Assembly: GCA_021774995.1 (NCBI GenBank)
Contig: JAJFIM010000369.1
Location: 1-6,964, forward strand
Origin: Alphaproteobacteria bacterium
GTDB lineage: Bacteria; Pseudomonadota; Alphaproteobacteria; SMXP01
DNA: 6,964 nt
Direction: 5' to 3'
This document shows, piece by piece, positions 5,415 to 6,964 of this stretch; the stretch's first letter is position 1; each line of letters starts with the position of its first letter. The notes under the pieces are model-generated. The model made no database searches, was not told where the DNA came from, and was given only the letters and a program-made list of their open reading frames with translations. The translations under genes and the position numbers were made by a program.

Positions 5415-6494
5415 ATGACCGCAAAAAGCCCAACGCCCGAACAGATGGTGCGCGAAGATGGAACTTATCCAACTGTGCCACTGCGTAAAGACAACATCAT
5501 GGTCGCCGTCGTGCAAACTCGCGTGAACGGCGTCAATGGCGACAACCCGGAACCTGACCGCAAAGCCAATCTTGATTACATGCTTGAGAGCATCGACATC
5601 GCCCAAGGCTATGGCGGCAAGTCGGACCTTCTTCTGTTTCATGAATTTCCCATCACGGGATTTAGCGTCTGGACGCGCAAACAACATGAAAATGTTTGCA
5701 TTCAGGTGCCCGGTCCCGAAACCGACGCCGTTGGCGAGAAATGCAAACAGCACAATTGCTATGTGGTGTTCGGCACTTACGCGACGGACCCTGACTGGCC
5801 CGGCCACATCCTCCACCTCATGGTGATGATCGGTCCGGACGGGAAAGTCGTCGCCAAACATTGGAAACAGCGCAATGTCCGCGGCATGTTCCCCGGATCT
5901 GAAGGATATACCAGCGTTATTTACGACGTATACGATCAATTTGTTGAAATGTACGGCCTGGACGCCGTCATTCCGGTTGAAAAGACGGATATCGGAAATA
6001 TCGCAATGTCCGCGGTGCAATTTGAACCGGAACTGTTTCGCTGCATGGCGTTCAAGGGCGCGGAAATCATTGCCCGCGTCGCAACCGGCGGATTCGAGTA
6101 TGAGGATATGCGCCTTACCTCATATCACAACAGCCTCTACACCATGATCACCAATAACAGCCTTTCCATGTCGCCGAGCAGCGGCAAATCGGGCCGGTTG
6201 TTCTTTGACGAAGCCTCGCATGGCGGTTCCGGCCGCTCCGCCATTTTTGGGCCGCGCGGCGTTGAACTTGTCAAATGCGGACCTTTTGAACAACGCAGCT
6301 TGACGATGATTCCCATGAAGAGCTTCCGCGAGAAGCATCGCATCCCAGATGTGCATATGGAAATATACAAGCCGGTCTTTGACCAGTACAAAACGCGCTA
6401 CGATCACAGTCTCTATCTGAAATACCTGCCCACAAGCGGCCATGACGCGTATAAATACTTCGCGAAAAACTCCAGATGGACGCATTATTGGTAG
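5415..6494 (+). CDS. Nitrilase superfamily (aliphatic amidase/formamidase-like) protein lacking the catalytic Cys
   Basis: A 359-residue protein, slightly longer than typical aliphatic amidases; AAGGA at 5404-5408 is six bases before the chosen ATG. The carbon-nitrogen hydrolase fold is recognisable: VAVVQTRV (30-37), LLLFHEFPITGF (72-83) with the general-base Glu77, VVAKHWKQ (145-152) with Lys148, a MFPG motif (158-161) like amidase WYPG, the nucleophile-elbow region IAMSAVQFEPELFR (196-209), MAFKGAEII (211-219), and the amidase-like TNNS and GxSxIFGP blocks (246-249, 272-280). Members normally hydrolyse amides or nitriles with a Glu-Lys-Cys triad in the cytoplasm. Counting back six residues from the Pro of the PE motif, where the Cys normally stands, gives Ser199 (codon TCC, 6009-6011). 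The second Glu of amidases (TEGWYPG) corresponds to Arg156. The frame is intact and the rest well conserved, so it looks like a maintained protein with altered or lost chemistry. No substrate can be assigned. Confidence 0.87.
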   Translation: MTAKSPTPEQMVREDGTYPTVPLRKDNIMVAVVQTRVNGVNGDNPEPDRKANLDYMLESIDIAQGYGGKSDLLLFHEFPITGFSVWTRKQHENVCIQVPGPETDAVGEKCKQHNCYVVFGTYATDPDWPGHILHLMVMIGPDGKVVAKHWKQRNVRGMFPGSEGYTSVIYDVYDQFVEMYGLDAVIPVEKTDIGNIAMSAVQFEPELFRCMAFKGAEIIARVATGGFEYEDMRLTSYHNSLYTMITNNSLSMSPSSGKSGRLFFDEASHGGSGRSAIFGPRGVELVKCGPFEQRSLTMIPMKSFREKHRIPDVHMEIYKPVFDQYKTRYDHSLYLKYLPTSGHDAYKYFAKNSRWTHYW

Positions 6495-6510
6495 GACACT
6501 AAAGCCAGTG

Positions 6511-6537
6511 GGGCGGCAACAAACAACCTTGCCGCCC
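6511..6537. terminator. Hairpin between convergent genes, probable terminator
   Basis: GGGCGGCAA (6511-6519) and TTGCCGCCC (6529-6537) are perfect 9-bp complements around a nine-base loop. It lies between the stop of the nitrilase-like gene (6494) and the stop of the opposing nitronate monooxygenase gene (6549), the normal place for a shared terminator. The T tract after it is short on the + strand (TTC), and on the - strand there is none directly adjacent, so efficiency is uncertain. Confidence 0.6.
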
Positions 6538-6548
6538 TTCTGCGCCGC

Positions 6549-6964
6549 TCAACTGCAGGCGGGGGTCTGGCACGCTTCCCTGTATTCTTTTATTAGCTGC
6601 GCCACAATTTCGGCAATTGGCTTCACCCGCCTGATGCCGCCGACGCCCTGTCCCGCTGACCAAATGTCCCGCCAGACTTTGCTTTTGTCTTTTTTATCTC
6701 TTCTGTCAAAGCCGATTTCCGGATTCGCTTCCCTTAGAACGGATGGGTCAACTCCCGCTTTGCGGATACTCGGCAATAAGTAATTCGCATTAATGCCGGT
6801 GAAGTAAGGCGATAGAACAATGTCGTTGACGTCTGAGTCGACAAGCATCTGTTTGTAAGCGCCGCTCGCCATGCTTTCATCCGTGGCGATAAAGCGCGTG
6901 CCCATATAGGCGAAATCAGCCCCCAGAACTTCCGCCGCGCGCACGCCGCGTCCGTCGACAATAC
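6549..6964 (-). CDS. Nitronate monooxygenase / 2-nitropropane dioxygenase family protein (3' part, start outside window)
   Basis: On the - strand the frame is open to the right edge; the last 137 residues are visible, under half of the usual length. The GTG at 6944 looks internal because the family-like sequence IVDGRGVRAAEVLGAD continues through it to the edge. Family members are FMN-dependent enzymes that oxidise alkyl nitronates such as propionate 3-nitronate, and relatives include FabK-type enoyl reductases. Supporting blocks are DGRG, then GADFAYMGTRFIAT (the GxxMGTRF block near the FMN phosphate), followed by the family's variable C-terminal part with SPYFTGINANYL, where TG is usually followed by basic residues. 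The catalytic His, if present, lies outside the window. It is convergent to the nitrilase-like gene with a 54 bp gap. Confidence 0.82.
   Translation of the reverse strand, partial: IVDGRGVRAAEVLGADFAYMGTRFIATDESMASGAYKQMLVDSDVNDIVLSPYFTGINANYLLPSIRKAGVDPSVLREANPEIGFDRRDKKDKSKVWRDIWSAGQGVGGIRRVKPIAEIVAQLIKEYREACQTPACS

Noticed and set aside
5138..5488. A 116-codon + frame spanning the gap before the nitrilase-like gene
   Set aside because: It overlaps the ends of two recognisable genes in another frame and crosses the promoter and hairpins; its sequence shows no family resemblance.
5373..6020. Long open frame (215 codons) on the - strand opposite the nitrilase-like gene
   Set aside because: It lies wholly opposite a strongly recognisable gene and its leader, has no family motifs, and is explained by the codon bias of the real gene.

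Overview
The window looks like ordinary chromosomal DNA from a Gram-negative bacterium. An alphaproteobacterium is my best guess, from the style of the EF-G-like protein, the CDP-alcohol phosphatidyltransferase and the DUF123 protein, but nothing here fixes the taxon. The DNA is moderately GC-rich and densely coding. I see no rRNA, tRNA, CRISPR array, insertion sequence or phage gene.

Layout, left to right on the + strand: (1) the 3' part of a znuA-like zinc-binding ABC transporter gene that runs in from the left edge; (2) after a gap of about 100 bp with a plausible promoter, a small CDP-alcohol phosphatidyltransferase for phospholipid head-group transfer; (3) after a 165 bp gap, a translational GTPase paralogue of the EF-G2 type; (4) seven bases later, a DUF123/GIY-YIG-type protein; (5) after 37 bp, a protein with five predicted membrane helices and a TIKI/TraB-like domain; (6) behind its own good promoter and a structured leader, a nitrilase/aliphatic-amidase-like protein; (7) convergent to it, beyond a strong hairpin, the C-terminal part of a nitronate monooxygenase on the - strand that leaves by the right edge. 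Genes 3 to 5 are packed closely enough to be one operon. Gene 6 probably has its own transcript.

No single pathway joins these genes. They cover metal uptake, lipid synthesis, translation, a possible nuclease, a membrane-anchored possible protease and amide/nitro chemistry.

Three points deserve attention. The nitrilase-like protein keeps the catalytic Glu and Lys but has Ser (TCC) where the nucleophilic Cys should be, and Arg where amidases have their second Glu. The EF-G-like GTPase has intact P-loop and NKxD motifs but departs from consensus at the switch I Thr and the switch II His. Its perfect Shine-Dalgarno sequence is also matched by a perfect 7-base complement just upstream, which could form a hairpin that hides the ribosome binding site. 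These are readings from sequence only; no database search was possible.
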